Shown here piece by piece: positions 1 through 9,295 of a stretch of DNA of 64,000 bases. The stretch's first letter is position 1; every line of letters starts with the position of its first letter. The position numbers and the translations under genes are program-made. Below the pieces are notes generated by a model that saw only the letters and a program-made list of their open reading frames with translations, was not told the DNA's origin and made no database searches. Source of the DNA: Streptomyces longhuiensis (lineage in GTDB: Bacteria; Actinomycetota; Actinomycetes; Streptomycetales; Streptomycetaceae); contig NZ_CP085173.1 in NCBI RefSeq assembly GCF_020616555.1, positions 5,038,001-5,102,000 on the forward strand. Reading direction: 5' to 3'.

Positions 1-27
1 AGTAGCGGGGCCGGCAGCAGCAAGTAA
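1..27 (+). CDS. Possible 3' end of an upstream gene (partial)
   Basis: Frame 1 is open from the window edge to a TAA at 25-27, giving SSGAGSSK. It may be the tail of the preceding gene. Only eight residues are visible, and the sortase frame is also open to the window edge, so this is weak. Confidence 0.2.
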   Translation, partial: SSGAGSSK

Positions 28-64
28 CAGGCACAGGTTCAGGGACAGGGACGGGGCACAAGCA

Positions 65-793
65 GTGGCAGCGACGACCGACCACGACGAGCGGGCCGGC
101 GAGGCGCCGCCCGCGCCACGACGCGGCCGTGGCCGCATCGCCGGCGCCGTCAGTCTCTTCGGTGAACTCCTCATCACGGCGGGCCTGGTCCTCGGCCTGT
201 TCGTCGCCTACTCGTTGTGGTGGACGAACGTGGTCGCGGACCGCGCCGCGCACAAGCAGGGCGACAAGGTGCGCGACCAGTGGGCCGACCATGGTCCCGG
301 AGCGCTCGACACCAAGAACGGCATCGGCTTCCTGCACGTGCCGTCGATGAAGAACGGTGAGGTACTCGTCGAGAAGGGCACCTCGTCCAAGATCCTCAAC
401 GACGGTGTCGCCGGCTACTACACCGACCCGATCAAGTCCGCGCTGCCGACAGCCGCGAAGGGCAACTTCACGCTCGCCGCGCACCGGGACGGGCACGGGG
501 CGAAGTTCCACAACATCGACAAGATCAAGAAGGGCGACCCGATCGTCTTCGAGTCCAAGGACAAGTGGTACGTCTACAAGGTGTACGACATCCTCCCCGA
601 GACGTCGAAGTACAACGTGAAGGTTCTCGCCCCGGTCCCCAAGGAGTCGGGCGTGAAGAAGCCCGGGCGCTACATCACGCTGACGACGTGCACGCCCGTC
701 TACACGTCCATGTACCGCTATGTGGTGTGGGGCGAGCTGGAGCGGATCGACAAGGTCGACAGCGATCGGACGCCCCCGGCGGAGCTGCGCTGA
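65..793 (+). CDS. srtE: Class E sortase
   Basis: Membrane-anchored cysteine transpeptidase that joins sorting-signal proteins to peptidoglycan. It has 242 residues: a basic disordered N-terminus, one membrane segment at about 27-54, then the sortase barrel. The catalytic triad is readable as His140 (LAAHRDGHG), Cys209 (TLTTCTP) and Arg218 (YRYVVW). TLTTC is the usual sortase active-site strand, and the N-terminal anchor with no C-terminal anchor fits class E. The GTG at 65 follows a GGGACGGGG stretch, but the frame is open to the window edge, so an earlier start is possible. It points away from pknB and shares a terminator with it. The substrates, normally LAXTG proteins such as chaplins, are not in the window. 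Family assignment is firm; the start is less sure. Confidence 0.88.
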   Translation: MAATTDHDERAGEAPPAPRRGRGRIAGAVSLFGELLITAGLVLGLFVAYSLWWTNVVADRAAHKQGDKVRDQWADHGPGALDTKNGIGFLHVPSMKNGEVLVEKGTSSKILNDGVAGYYTDPIKSALPTAAKGNFTLAAHRDGHGAKFHNIDKIKKGDPIVFESKDKWYVYKVYDILPETSKYNVKVLAPVPKESGVKKPGRYITLTTCTPVYTSMYRYVVWGELERIDKVDSDRTPPAELR

Positions 794-844
794 CGGCGCC
801 GTCAGCACCGGTGAAGCGACTCGACCCGCACGTATTCTCCCTCG

Positions 845-1026
845 CACCTAAGCGCGTCCGTGCGTAAGTGCCCCGTCCGTAAGCGCCCCCACGTACGTAA
901 GAACCTCCGCACGTAAGCACCCCCGAACCGCGACCCGAAGAGCCTGCACGTAGCTCCCCGAATCACCACCCGCAGAACCCGCACGAAAGAACCTGCACGA
1001 AAGAACTCGCACGAAGAACTCGCACG
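845..1026. repeat. Degenerate short repeats between sortase and pknB
   Basis: A run of imperfect 10-16 bp units based on CGCACGTAAGCACC, then CGCACGAAAGAAC, fills most of this gap. It merges into the left arm of the terminator at 1027-1066. No coding signal was seen. Confidence 0.5.
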
Positions 1027-1066
1027 AAAGAACCCCGGCACCGCGTCTGCGATGCCGGGGTTCTTT
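1027..1066. terminator. Bidirectional hairpin terminator between sortase and pknB
   Basis: Perfect 14-bp stem AAAGAACCCCGGCA / TGCCGGGGTTCTTT with a 12-nt loop. A-rich and T-rich ends flank it on both strands, so it can serve the sortase (+) and pknB (-), which converge here. Confidence 0.85.
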
Positions 1067-1082
1067 CATGACAGGCGGGGGC

Positions 1083-3080
1083 CTACTGGCCGGTGACGCC
1101 TCCGAAGATCCCGCCGCCGCCGTTGTTCCCGCCGCCGCCGTTCTGGCCGGGCGGGACGGTGAGCAGGGTGACCGTGTCGCCCTTGTTCACCGGCGAGTTG
1201 GGACCGGGCTGGCTCGTCACGACCGTGGCGTTCGGGTCGTTGGACGAGTTGGGAGCCAGAGCCGGGACGAGACCGAGGTCCGTCAGCTGCTTCTGTACTT
1301 CCTTCAGCTTCTTGCCGGCGATGTCACCGGGCACCGTGATCTGCTGGGCAGCCTTGGCGACCTTCAGGACGACCGTGGAGCCGGGCTCGGCCTGGCTGTT
1401 GGCGGCGAGGCTCTGCGAGAACACCTTGCCGGGATCGACCGAAGCGTTCTCCTCCTCGGTGCAGGTGCCCTTCAGATCGTTGTCGGCCAGCTGCGCCTTC
1501 GCCTCGTCGCACGTCTTGTTGGAGACGTCCGGCACGGTGGAGAGCTTCTTCTGCTTGGCGACAGTCAGGGTGACGGTGCTCCCCTTCTGTACTTCCTTGC
1601 CGGGGGTCGGGTCCTGGTCGAGGACCGTGCCCGGAGTCGCGCTGGACTCCTTGGCCTTGGTCTCGACGACGAACTGGTAGTCGTTGCCCTCGAGCTTCGC
1701 CGTCGCGTCGTCGACGTTGTCGTCGATGACATTCGGCACCGCGACCTTCGGCGCACCGGTCGACACCGTCACCGTGATGGTGTCGTTCTTGTTGACCTTG
1801 GTTCCCGCGGCCGGGCTCTGCGAGCAGATCTGACCCTTGGGGAACTTGTCGCAGGGCTCCTTCTTCGTGGCGTCCAGCTTGAGGTGCGTGTTGTCGGCGG
1901 CGAGCCTGGCATCGGGGACCGTCTTGCCGACGAACCTGGGCGCCGCGAACGGAGCGTTGTTCCCGCTCCCCTCGGTGAACCACTTGCCGATCAGGATCGC
2001 GCCGACCAGGACGAGGACGCCCGCGAGGACGAGCAGGATCGTCGACGTACGGCTCTTGCCCTGGTTCTGGCGGCGCCGGTCGGGGCGATCGTCGTAGCCG
2101 TAGCCGCCGTCGTCCGGATTGACCGGCGGCAGCATCGACGTCTGGCCGCCGCCGTTCTGCGGGTGCAGCATCGCGGTCTGCTGGTCGTCGGGGTGGCCGC
2201 CGTAGCCGACGGCGCCCATCGCCGCGGTCGCGGCGACCGGCTGCCCGTCGAGGCACGCTTCTATGTCGGCCCGCATCTCGTCCGCGGACTGGTAGCGGTA
2301 GTCCGGGTCCTTGGTGAGGGCCTTGAGGACGATCGCGTCCATCTCGGGGGTGATCTCGGAGTCGAAGACGCTCGGCGGCTGCGGCTCCTCGCGCACGTGC
2401 TGGTACGCGACCGCGACCGGGGAGTCGCCCACGAAGGGCGGCCGCACGGTCAGCAGCTCATAGAGGAGACAGCCCGTCGAATAGAGGTCGGACCGCGCGT
2501 CGACCTGCTCGCCCTTGGCCTGCTCCGGGGAGAGGTACTGGGCGGTGCCGATCACGGCCGACGTCTGCGTCATCGTCATGCCGGAGTCGCCCATGGCGCG
2601 GGCGATGCCGAAGTCCATCACCTTGACCTGGCCGGTCCGCGTCAGCATGACGTTGGCCGGCTTGATGTCACGGTGGACGATGCCCGCGCGGTGCGAGTAC
2701 TCGAGTGCCTGGAGGATGCCGATGGTCATCTCCATGGCACGCTCGGGCAGCAGCTTGCGCCCGGAGTGCAGCAGCTCACGCAGCGTGGATCCGTCGACGT
2801 ACTCCATCACGATGTACGGGATGGAGGTCCCGTCGATGTAGTCCTCACCGGTGTCGTACACGGCGACGATCGCGGGATGGTTGAGCGAGGCGGCCGACTG
2901 GGCCTCCCGGCGGAACCGGGCCTGGAACGACGGGTCGCGCGCGAGGTCGGCGCGTAGCGTCTTCACCGCCACGGTGCGACCGAGCCGGGTGTCATGGGCG
3001 AGATAGACCTCCGCCATGCCACCACGGCCGAGCACCTGGCCCAGCTCGTACCGGCCGCCGAGGCGACGCGGCTCTTCCAT
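1083..3080 (-). CDS. pknB: PASTA-domain serine/threonine kinase PknB
   Basis: Receptor-like Ser/Thr kinase that senses cell-wall precursors and phosphorylates wall-synthesis and division proteins. 665 residues. The kinase domain at about 10-275 has the glycine loop GRGGMAEVY, ATP lysine K40 (VAVK), catalytic HRDIKPAN (Asp138), DFG at 156-158 and APE-like SPEQ. A Pro/Gly-rich juxtamembrane stretch and one membrane helix at about 347-366 follow, then four extracellular PASTA repeats and a glycine-rich tail. It is the last gene of the minus-strand fhaA-fhaB-pstP-rodA-pbpA-pknB set, 171 bp after pbpA, so it may also have its own promoter in 3081-3251. PstP upstream is its natural opposing phosphatase. 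No PknA paralogue lies in this cluster. Confidence 0.96.
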   Translation of the reverse strand: MEEPRRLGGRYELGQVLGRGGMAEVYLAHDTRLGRTVAVKTLRADLARDPSFQARFRREAQSAASLNHPAIVAVYDTGEDYIDGTSIPYIVMEYVDGSTLRELLHSGRKLLPERAMEMTIGILQALEYSHRAGIVHRDIKPANVMLTRTGQVKVMDFGIARAMGDSGMTMTQTSAVIGTAQYLSPEQAKGEQVDARSDLYSTGCLLYELLTVRPPFVGDSPVAVAYQHVREEPQPPSVFDSEITPEMDAIVLKALTKDPDYRYQSADEMRADIEACLDGQPVAATAAMGAVGYGGHPDDQQTAMLHPQNGGGQTSMLPPVNPDDGGYGYDDRPDRRRQNQGKSRTSTILLVLAGVLVLVGAILIGKWFTEGSGNNAPFAAPRFVGKTVPDARLAADNTHLKLDATKKEPCDKFPKGQICSQSPAAGTKVNKNDTITVTVSTGAPKVAVPNVIDDNVDDATAKLEGNDYQFVVETKAKESSATPGTVLDQDPTPGKEVQKGSTVTLTVAKQKKLSTVPDVSNKTCDEAKAQLADNDLKGTCTEEENASVDPGKVFSQSLAANSQAEPGSTVVLKVAKAAQQITVPGDIAGKKLKEVQKQLTDLGLVPALAPNSSNDPNATVVTSQPGPNSPVNKGDTVTLLTVPPGQNGGGGNNGGGGIFGGVTGQ

Positions 3081-3251
3081 GGTTACCTACCAGCCCTCTC
3101 CGTCGGTCCCGACCGTCACCCGTGCGGGGTCGGGCGGTGTGCTGTCCGGGCATACCGTACCCGGCCTGTCGTGCCTGACCTGCCCGAGACCGTCACCCGA
3201 TACAGGACCGGTATCGCAACGTGCACCGTTGTGAAGGAGACGTGATCGGGG

Positions 3252-4715
3252 TCACTTTTTGGCGAGCACCGCTTCCATCACGCTCTTCGCGATCGGCGCG
3301 GCCAGACCGCCACCGGAGATGTCGTCACGGTTCGCGCTGCCGTCCTCGACGACCACGGCCACGGCGACCGGCGAGCTGCCGTCCTTGGCCTTCGCGTACG
3401 ACAGGAACCACGCGTACGGCTTCTCACTGTTGTTGAGGCCGTGCTGGGCGGTACCCGTCTTGCCGCCGACCGTGTAGCCGGGGATCTGCGCGTTCGTGCC
3501 GGTGCCCTCGCTGACGACCGTCTCCATCATCGACTGAAGGATCTGGGCGTTCTTCTCCGACAGCGGCCGGCTCATCTCCTTCGGCGTGTGCTGCTCGATG
3601 GTGTCGAGGTTCGGCGCCTGGAGCTCGCTGACCATGTACGGCTCCATGAGAGAGCCGCCGTTGGCGACCGCGGAGGCCACCATGGCCATCTGCAGCGGCG
3701 TGGCCGCGGTGTTGTACTGACCGATCGACGAGAGCGCCGTCTGCGACTTGTTCATCTTGCTGGAGAACACGGACGAGTTCGAACGGACCGGGGTGAACTG
3801 CTCCTTGTTGAAGCCGAACTTCTCCGCGGTCTCCAGCATCTTGTCGTTGCCGAGGTCCGCGCCGACCTTGCCGAAGACGGTGTTGCAGGAGTAGCGCAGC
3901 GCCACGCGCAGCGTCGCGTCCTTGCAGGGGATGTTGCCCTCGTTCTTCAGCGGCGTCGTGGTGCCCGGCATGATCCACGGCAGCGGCGTATCGGTCTTCT
4001 CGTCGGCGCCGTTGTAGAGGTTGTGCTCCAGCGCGGCCGCCGCCGTCACGATCTTGAAGGTCGAGCCGGGCGGGTACGTCTCGCGCAGCGCGCGGTTCGT
4101 GAGCGGCTTGTCCTTGTTCTTGTCGAGCTTGCCGAACGTGTCGCCGTCCTTCTGCAGGATCCCGGCGAACGACGACGGGTCGTACGACGGCGTCGACGCC
4201 ATCGCGAGGATCGCACCGGTCTTCGGGTCGATCGCGACGGCGGCACCCTTGCCCCGGTTCTTCAGACCGTCGTACGCGGCCTTCTGCGCGGCGGCGTTGA
4301 GGGTGGTGACGACGTTGCCACCCTCCTTCTTCTTGCCGGTGATCATGTCGAGGGTGCGGCGGAAGAACAGCCGGTCGTCGTTGCCGGTGAGGATGCCGTC
4401 CTCGATGGACTCGATCTGGCTCGCGCCGACCAGCTGCGAGGCGTAACCCGTGACGGGCGACCACATGGGCCCGTCCTTCCAGGTCCGCTTGTACTTGAGG
4501 TCGGTGCCGTCCGTCGCCACGGAACCCGTGATCGACTTGCCGTCGACGATGATGTCGCCGCGCGGCTGCGCGTACCGCTCGATGGCGACGCGCGGGTTCT
4601 GCTTGTCGGACTGCAGCTTGTCGGCCTGGGCGTACTGGAGCCAGTTGTCGCGGATCAGCAGGGCGAGGACGAGGAGCCCGCAGAAGATCGCGATCCGGCG
4701 CAGGGGCTTGTTCAC
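3252..4715 (-). CDS. pbpA: Class B penicillin-binding protein (PBP2/PbpA)
   Basis: Monofunctional DD-transpeptidase that cross-links peptidoglycan strands made by the adjacent SEDS protein. 487 residues: membrane anchor at about 8-24, dimerisation region, then the transpeptidase domain with S218-TFK (PPGSTFK), S276-C-N278 (RYSCNT) and K419-T-G421 (GGKTGTAQ). All catalytic motifs are intact. The GTG start at 4715 overlaps the TGA of rodA as GTGA, implying translational coupling. PbpA with a RodA/FtsW partner and PknB is the conserved actinobacterial arrangement. Confidence 0.95.
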   Translation of the reverse strand: MNKPLRRIAIFCGLLVLALLIRDNWLQYAQADKLQSDKQNPRVAIERYAQPRGDIIVDGKSITGSVATDGTDLKYKRTWKDGPMWSPVTGYASQLVGASQIESIEDGILTGNDDRLFFRRTLDMITGKKKEGGNVVTTLNAAAQKAAYDGLKNRGKGAAVAIDPKTGAILAMASTPSYDPSSFAGILQKDGDTFGKLDKNKDKPLTNRALRETYPPGSTFKIVTAAAALEHNLYNGADEKTDTPLPWIMPGTTTPLKNEGNIPCKDATLRVALRYSCNTVFGKVGADLGNDKMLETAEKFGFNKEQFTPVRSNSSVFSSKMNKSQTALSSIGQYNTAATPLQMAMVASAVANGGSLMEPYMVSELQAPNLDTIEQHTPKEMSRPLSEKNAQILQSMMETVVSEGTGTNAQIPGYTVGGKTGTAQHGLNNSEKPYAWFLSYAKAKDGSSPVAVAVVVEDGSANRDDISGGGLAAPIAKSVMEAVLAKK

Positions 4716-6151
4716 GGTCGGACCACCTGGGTCATCTCGGCGTCGGGGCTGGGGGCGGGGGCCGGCGCCGGACGGCGCGCGGTATCGCTGATCCGGATCA
4801 GAATGCCGATCAGCGCCCAGTTCGCGATCACGGAGGAACCGCCGTACGCGAGGAACGGCATGGTCATACCGGTCAGCGGGATGAGGCCCATGACACCGCC
4901 GGCGACGACGAACACCTGGATCGCGAACGCGCCGGACAGACCGGCCGCGAGCAGCTTGCCGAACGGGTCACGGGCCGCGAGCGCCGTACGCAGACCGCGC
5001 TCGGCGATCAGCCCGTACATCAGCAGGATCGCCATGATGCCCGCGAGGCCGAGCTCCTCGCCGAACGTGGCGAGGACGAAGTCGGAGTTCGCGGCGAACT
5101 TGATCAGGTCGGAGTGGCCCTGGCCGAGGCCCGTGCCGAGCACGCCACCGGAGCCGAACGCCCACAGGGCCTGCATCGCCTGCTCGGAGTGACCGGAGAC
5201 GCCCTGCCTGCTCAGCATGTACTCGTGCATCGGGTCGAGCCACGCCTGGACTCGGCTCTGCACGTGCGGCTCGAACGAGGCGACACCGACCGCGCCGACC
5301 GCCGACATCAGCAGACCGAACACGATCCAGCTGGTGCGCTCCGTGGCGACGTACAGCATCACGACGAACATGCCGAAGAACAGCAGCGACGTACCGAGGT
5401 CCGTCTCGAAGACCAGGATCAGGATCGACATCACCCAGACGACGATGATCGGTCCGAGGTCACGGCCACGCGGCAGGTACAGGCCCATGAAACGGCGGCT
5501 GGCCAGCGCGAGCGCGTCCCGCTTCACCATCAGGTAGCCCGCGAAGAACACCGCGATGACGATCTTCGCGAACTCACCGGGCTGGATGGAGAACCCGCCG
5601 ATGCTGATCCAGATCTTCGCGCCGAACACGTTCATACCGAGACCCGGCACGAGCGGCAGCAGCAGCAGGATCAGCGCGCCCACCATGGAGATGTAGGTGT
5701 AGCGCTGCAGGATGCGGTGGTCCTTGAGCAGCATGAGCACGCCCACGAACAGGGCGATGCCGATCGCGGAGTACATCAGCTGGTTCGGCGCGTCCGGGCT
5801 GAACGACCCGTACTGCGCCTTGGCCAGCTGCTGCAGGCGCTCCGACTGGTCCAGGCGCCAGATGATGACCAGACCCATGCCGTTGAGCAGGGTCGCGATC
5901 GGCAGGAGCAGCGGATCGGCGTACGGCGCGAACCGGCGTACGACGATGTGCGCGACGCCCGCGAGCAGGCCGAGGCCCAGGCCGTAGCCCAGGAGCCCGG
6001 CGGGCAGCGAGCCGTCGATCGCCAGGCCCACGTTCGCGTACGCGAAAACGGGGATGACGACGGCGAACGCGAGGAGCGCGAGCTCGGTGTTGCGCCGGCT
6101 CGGCGCACCGATCGCGCCGATGGTCGACGTGTGTGTAGTGCTACTGCTCAT
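4712..6151 (-). CDS. rodA: SEDS peptidoglycan polymerase (FtsW/RodA family)
   Basis: Integral membrane glycosyltransferase that polymerises lipid II, working with the class B PBP encoded directly after it. About 479 residues with about ten membrane helices and SEDS signatures, including the PGEFAKI loop and the NSDFVLATFGEELG segment. The ATG at 6151 is preferred over a TTG at 6160 because a GGGGG at 6164-6168 sits 12 nt before the ATG but only 3 nt before the TTG. It lies 26 bp after pstP and overlaps pbpA by 4 bp. RodA and FtsW cannot be separated by motif alone; the PbpA partnership favours a RodA-type role in elongation or sporulation. Confidence 0.93.
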   Translation of the reverse strand: MSSSTTHTSTIGAIGAPSRRNTELALLAFAVVIPVFAYANVGLAIDGSLPAGLLGYGLGLGLLAGVAHIVVRRFAPYADPLLLPIATLLNGMGLVIIWRLDQSERLQQLAKAQYGSFSPDAPNQLMYSAIGIALFVGVLMLLKDHRILQRYTYISMVGALILLLLPLVPGLGMNVFGAKIWISIGGFSIQPGEFAKIVIAVFFAGYLMVKRDALALASRRFMGLYLPRGRDLGPIIVVWVMSILILVFETDLGTSLLFFGMFVVMLYVATERTSWIVFGLLMSAVGAVGVASFEPHVQSRVQAWLDPMHEYMLSRQGVSGHSEQAMQALWAFGSGGVLGTGLGQGHSDLIKFAANSDFVLATFGEELGLAGIMAILLMYGLIAERGLRTALAARDPFGKLLAAGLSGAFAIQVFVVAGGVMGLIPLTGMTMPFLAYGGSSVIANWALIGILIRISDTARRPAPAPAPSPDAEMTQVVRP

Positions 6152-6177
6152 GGCGTGCAAAGGCCCCCAACGGCTGC

Positions 6178-7740
6178 TTACTGCTTACCGCACAGCGGGA
6201 CCAGCTTCTGCTCATCCTCCGAGAGGCTGGGGCCAGGTGTGGGCGTCGGTGCGGTCTTGGACTTGGCCGTTCCGGACGGCGTGGGTGTCGGACTCGGCGC
6301 TGTCTTCGCCGAGGCGCGTGACGTGGTGAAAGACGTCTTGGTGGCGCCTGTGGTGCCACCCGCCTCGCCCTCGCCGGTCTTCGCGTTCTGCTCGTTCTCC
6401 GCCTGGCGGCGCTCGGCGTCCTTCTTGCAGGCCGAAGCCTGCACCGACAGCTCGCCGATCTTGTCCTTGGCGTCACCGAAGCTGCCCTCGGTGATCGTCG
6501 CCTCGACCTGCTTGCGCTGGTAGGGCGGCAGGTACTTGAGTTCGATCTCGGGGTGGTCCGTCTCGACCTTCGACAGACTCACCCACGCCAGGTCCTGGCT
6601 GATGCCGCGGTACAGCGCGACATGCGACTCGTTCGAACCGACGTAGTACTGCGTCTGCGTCCAGCGGTAACCGCCGTACAGGCCACCGCCCACGACGGCC
6701 AGCGCCAGGACGATGAAGAAGGATCTCTTGAGCCACTTGCGGCCGCGCCGCGGCTTGACGAAGTCGTCGTCCCCGTACGAGCCGAAGCTTCCCTCGGGAG
6801 CGTAACCGGCCGGGTCGCCGCTGCCGGGCGGGCCGAACTCGCCACCGCCGCCGCCCTGACCGGGAACCTGCCTGCCCGTCCCGCGGCCGAGCTCCGACGC
6901 ACGGCCCGCGGGGGTCTGCATCGCGCCGCCGTCGTGCAGCTGGTGCTGCTGGTTCTCGGCGACCGCGCCCACGATGACCGGGGCGTCGGACAGCTGACCG
7001 GCGAGCGTGTCACCGCTGTCGATGTCCAGGACGTCCGCCACGATCACCGTGATGTTGTCCGGGCCACCGCCGCGCAGCGCCAGCTGGATCAGGTCCTGCA
7101 CGGTCTCCTGCGGGCCCTGGTAGCTGGCGAGGGTCTCCTCCATCGTCTGGTGGGAGACCACGCCGGACAGGCCGTCGGAGCAGATCAAGTACCGGTCGCC
7201 GGCCCGCACCTCACGGATGGAGAGGTCGGGCTCGACGTGATCGCCACTGCCCAGCGCGCGCATGAGGAGGGACCTCTGCGGGTGAGTGGTGGCTTCCTCT
7301 TCCGTGATGCGGCCCTCGTCGACGAGGCGCTGCACCCAGGTGTGGTCCTGCGTGATCTGCGTCAGCACACCGTCGCGCAGCAGATAGGCGCGCGAGTCGC
7401 CGACGTGCACGAGGCCGAGGCGCTGACCCGTCCACAGCAGAGCGGTCAGGGTCGTCCCCATGCCTTCCAGCTGGGGGTCCTCCTCGACCATCATCCGCAG
7501 CTGGTCGTTGGCCCGCTGCACGGCCGTGCCGAGCGACGTGAGGATGTCGGAGCCGGGAACGTCGTCGTCGAGCGCGACGATCGTCGAGATCACCTCCGAC
7601 GAGGCGACCTCACCGGCGGCCTGACCCCCCATGCCGTCGGCGATCGCGAGGAGACGCGGACCGGCGTAGCCCGAGTCCTCGTTCCCCTCGCGGATCATGC
7701 CTTTGTGCGATCCGGCGGCGAAGCGCAGTGACAGACTCAT
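6178..7740 (-). CDS. pstP: PP2C-family serine/threonine phosphatase PstP
   Basis: Metal-dependent phosphatase that reverses PknB-type phosphorylation. The PP2C domain (about 1-235) shows EGNEDSG, the metal site AIADGMGG (Asp35), GDSRAYL and GGPDNITVI. A Gly-rich linker, a basic stretch, one membrane helix (about 325-345) and an extracellular Thr/Pro-rich tail follow. The ATG at 7740 (MSLSLRF) is chosen because GGGCGAGGTG sits 4-13 nt before it; the frame also contains an upstream ATG at 7785 with no conserved protein before MSLSLRF. It is third in the fhaA operon, between fhaB and rodA. Confidence 0.94.
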   Translation of the reverse strand: MSLSLRFAAGSHKGMIREGNEDSGYAGPRLLAIADGMGGQAAGEVASSEVISTIVALDDDVPGSDILTSLGTAVQRANDQLRMMVEEDPQLEGMGTTLTALLWTGQRLGLVHVGDSRAYLLRDGVLTQITQDHTWVQRLVDEGRITEEEATTHPQRSLLMRALGSGDHVEPDLSIREVRAGDRYLICSDGLSGVVSHQTMEETLASYQGPQETVQDLIQLALRGGGPDNITVIVADVLDIDSGDTLAGQLSDAPVIVGAVAENQQHQLHDGGAMQTPAGRASELGRGTGRQVPGQGGGGGEFGPPGSGDPAGYAPEGSFGSYGDDDFVKPRRGRKWLKRSFFIVLALAVVGGGLYGGYRWTQTQYYVGSNESHVALYRGISQDLAWVSLSKVETDHPEIELKYLPPYQRKQVEATITEGSFGDAKDKIGELSVQASACKKDAERRQAENEQNAKTGEGEAGGTTGATKTSFTTSRASAKTAPSPTPTPSGTAKSKTAPTPTPGPSLSEDEQKLVPLCGKQ

Positions 7741-7857
7741 GCGCACCTCGCCCGTCGGCTCCGGGTACATCCGCACGGTGCCCACCCTCCGGTCGGGAGC
7801 GCGCTGAGGTCTTGGGTGACCGCGTCGGCTCGCTCGCTCCGCTCGCTCATTGTCGTA

Positions 7858-8388
7858 CTACTTCCGCAGCTCGATGACGGTCTTGCCGATGCGGATCGGC
7901 GCGCCCAGCGGAATCGGCTGCGGGGTGGTCAGCCGGGCCCGGTCGAGATAGGTGCCGTTGGTGGACCCGAGGTCCTCCACGATCCACTGTCCGTCCCGGT
8001 CCGGGTAGATCCTGGCATGCTTGCTCGACGCGTAGTCGTCGTCGAGGACGATCGTCGAATCGTGCGCGCGGCCCAGCGTGATGGTCTGGCCCTGCAGCGC
8101 CACCGTGGTGCCCGTGAGGGTGCCCTCGGAGACGACGAGTTTCGTGGGGGCGCCGCGGCGCTGCCGCCCGCCGCCTCCACCGCTGTTCTGCTGCTGGGCG
8201 CGCTGTTGCGGCGGCGCGGCCTGGCGGGCCGCAGCCTGCTGCTGGCGCCCGCTGTCACGACGCGACCCGCGCTGGGTGACGCGCGTACCGAACAGGTCGC
8301 TGCGGATGACCTGGACGGCCACGATCACGAACAGCCACAGAACGGCCAGGAAACCCAACCGCATGACCGTCAGGGTCAGCTCTGACAT
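7858..8388 (-). CDS. fhaB: FHA-domain membrane protein FhaB
   Basis: Phosphothreonine-binding adaptor for kinase targets. 177 residues starting at MSELTLTVMRL, with one N-terminal membrane helix at about 9-28, a Gln/Arg-rich linker and a C-terminal FHA domain (about 100-177) carrying GRAHDSTIVL, SSKHARI and LGSTNGTYLD. The longer open frame upstream of 8388 is a shadow of fhaA in another frame and is rejected. The start lies 10 bp after fhaA, with a GGGGGC stretch just before the ATG. Homologues are substrates or partners of PknB and of the PBP/SEDS pair. Confidence 0.93.
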   Translation of the reverse strand: MSELTLTVMRLGFLAVLWLFVIVAVQVIRSDLFGTRVTQRGSRRDSGRQQQAAARQAAPPQQRAQQQNSGGGGGRQRRGAPTKLVVSEGTLTGTTVALQGQTITLGRAHDSTIVLDDDYASSKHARIYPDRDGQWIVEDLGSTNGTYLDRARLTTPQPIPLGAPIRIGKTVIELRK

Positions 8389-8398
8389 TGCCCCCGCT

Positions 8399-9295
8399 TC
8401 ACCCTTCGGCTTGCCGGTAAATGATGGTGGTACTGCCCACGACGATCCGCGAGCCGTCGCGGAGCGTAGCGCGGGTGGTGTGCTGCCCGTCCACCACGAT
8501 GCCGTTGGTGGACCCGAGATCCTGGATCGTCGAGGGCGTTCCGGTCCGAATCTCACAGTGCCGGCGAGAGACGCCGGGGTCGTCGATCCGCACATCGGCT
8601 TCGGTGCTGCGGCCGAGGACCAGCGTGGGGCGCGAGATCTGATGGCGTGTGCCATTGATCTCGATCCAGTGACGCACTTGAGCGCCGGGCAGCGGTCCTG
8701 CCTGGTTACGCGGCCGAGCTCCCGCCGGTGCCTGCCCGGGGCGGCCCGGAGGCGGCCCCGCGGGCATCGGCGGCGCGCTCGCCGGCGGCTGGCCGTACCC
8801 CGCGGCAGCGTTGGCCGCCGGAGGGTAGCCGTAGCCTCCGCCCGCCGCCGGGGGCGCCGAAGCGGGACCCCGGCCGGGCTGCGGCGGCTGCTGAGAAGGC
8901 TGGGACTGCTGCTGGCTGGAGCTCGACGCGAGCGTGCGGCTGCGTACCCGGTACAGACCCGTGTCCAGGTCGTCCGCCTTCTCCAGGTGGACCTTGATCG
9001 GTCCCATGAAGGTGTAGCGCTGCTGCTTCGCGTAGTCGCGCACCATGCCGGACAGCTCGTCGCCGAGCTGTCCCGAGTAGGGGCTGAGGCGCTCGAAGTC
9101 GGGCGCGCTCAGCTCCACGATGAAGTCGTTGGGGACGACGGTCCGCTCACGGTTCCAGATCGTCGCGTTGTTGTCGCACTCGCGCTGGAGGGCGCCGGCG
9201 ATCTCGACGGGCTGGACCTCGGACTTGAACACCTTGGCGAAGGTGCCGTTGACCAGACCCTCGAGACGCTGCTCGAACTTCTTCAGGACTCCCAT
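8399..9295 (-). CDS. fhaA: DUF3662/FHA-domain protein FhaA
   Basis: Cytoplasmic adaptor of the kinase and cell-wall cluster. 298 residues: an N-terminal DUF3662 domain (about 1-125, beginning MGVLKKFEQRLEGLV), a Pro/Gln/Gly-rich linker (about 126-200) and a C-terminal FHA domain (about 205-298) with GRSTEADVRI, SRRHCEI and LGSTNGIVVD. In mycobacteria FhaA binds phosphorylated MviN. It is the first gene of the minus-strand operon and has a strong GGAGGAGG ribosome site 5 nt before the ATG. A TACGAT -10-like hexamer lies at 9343-9338, but no convincing -35 was found. Confidence 0.94.
   Translation of the reverse strand: MGVLKKFEQRLEGLVNGTFAKVFKSEVQPVEIAGALQRECDNNATIWNRERTVVPNDFIVELSAPDFERLSPYSGQLGDELSGMVRDYAKQQRYTFMGPIKVHLEKADDLDTGLYRVRSRTLASSSSQQQSQPSQQPPQPGRGPASAPPAAGGGYGYPPAANAAAGYGQPPASAPPMPAGPPPGRPGQAPAGARPRNQAGPLPGAQVRHWIEINGTRHQISRPTLVLGRSTEADVRIDDPGVSRRHCEIRTGTPSTIQDLGSTNGIVVDGQHTTRATLRDGSRIVVGSTTIIYRQAEG

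Noticed and set aside
1068..2957. A 629-codon plus-strand open frame opposite pknB
   Set aside because: It is a GC-driven antisense shadow. The minus strand encodes all kinase and PASTA motifs with a proper start.
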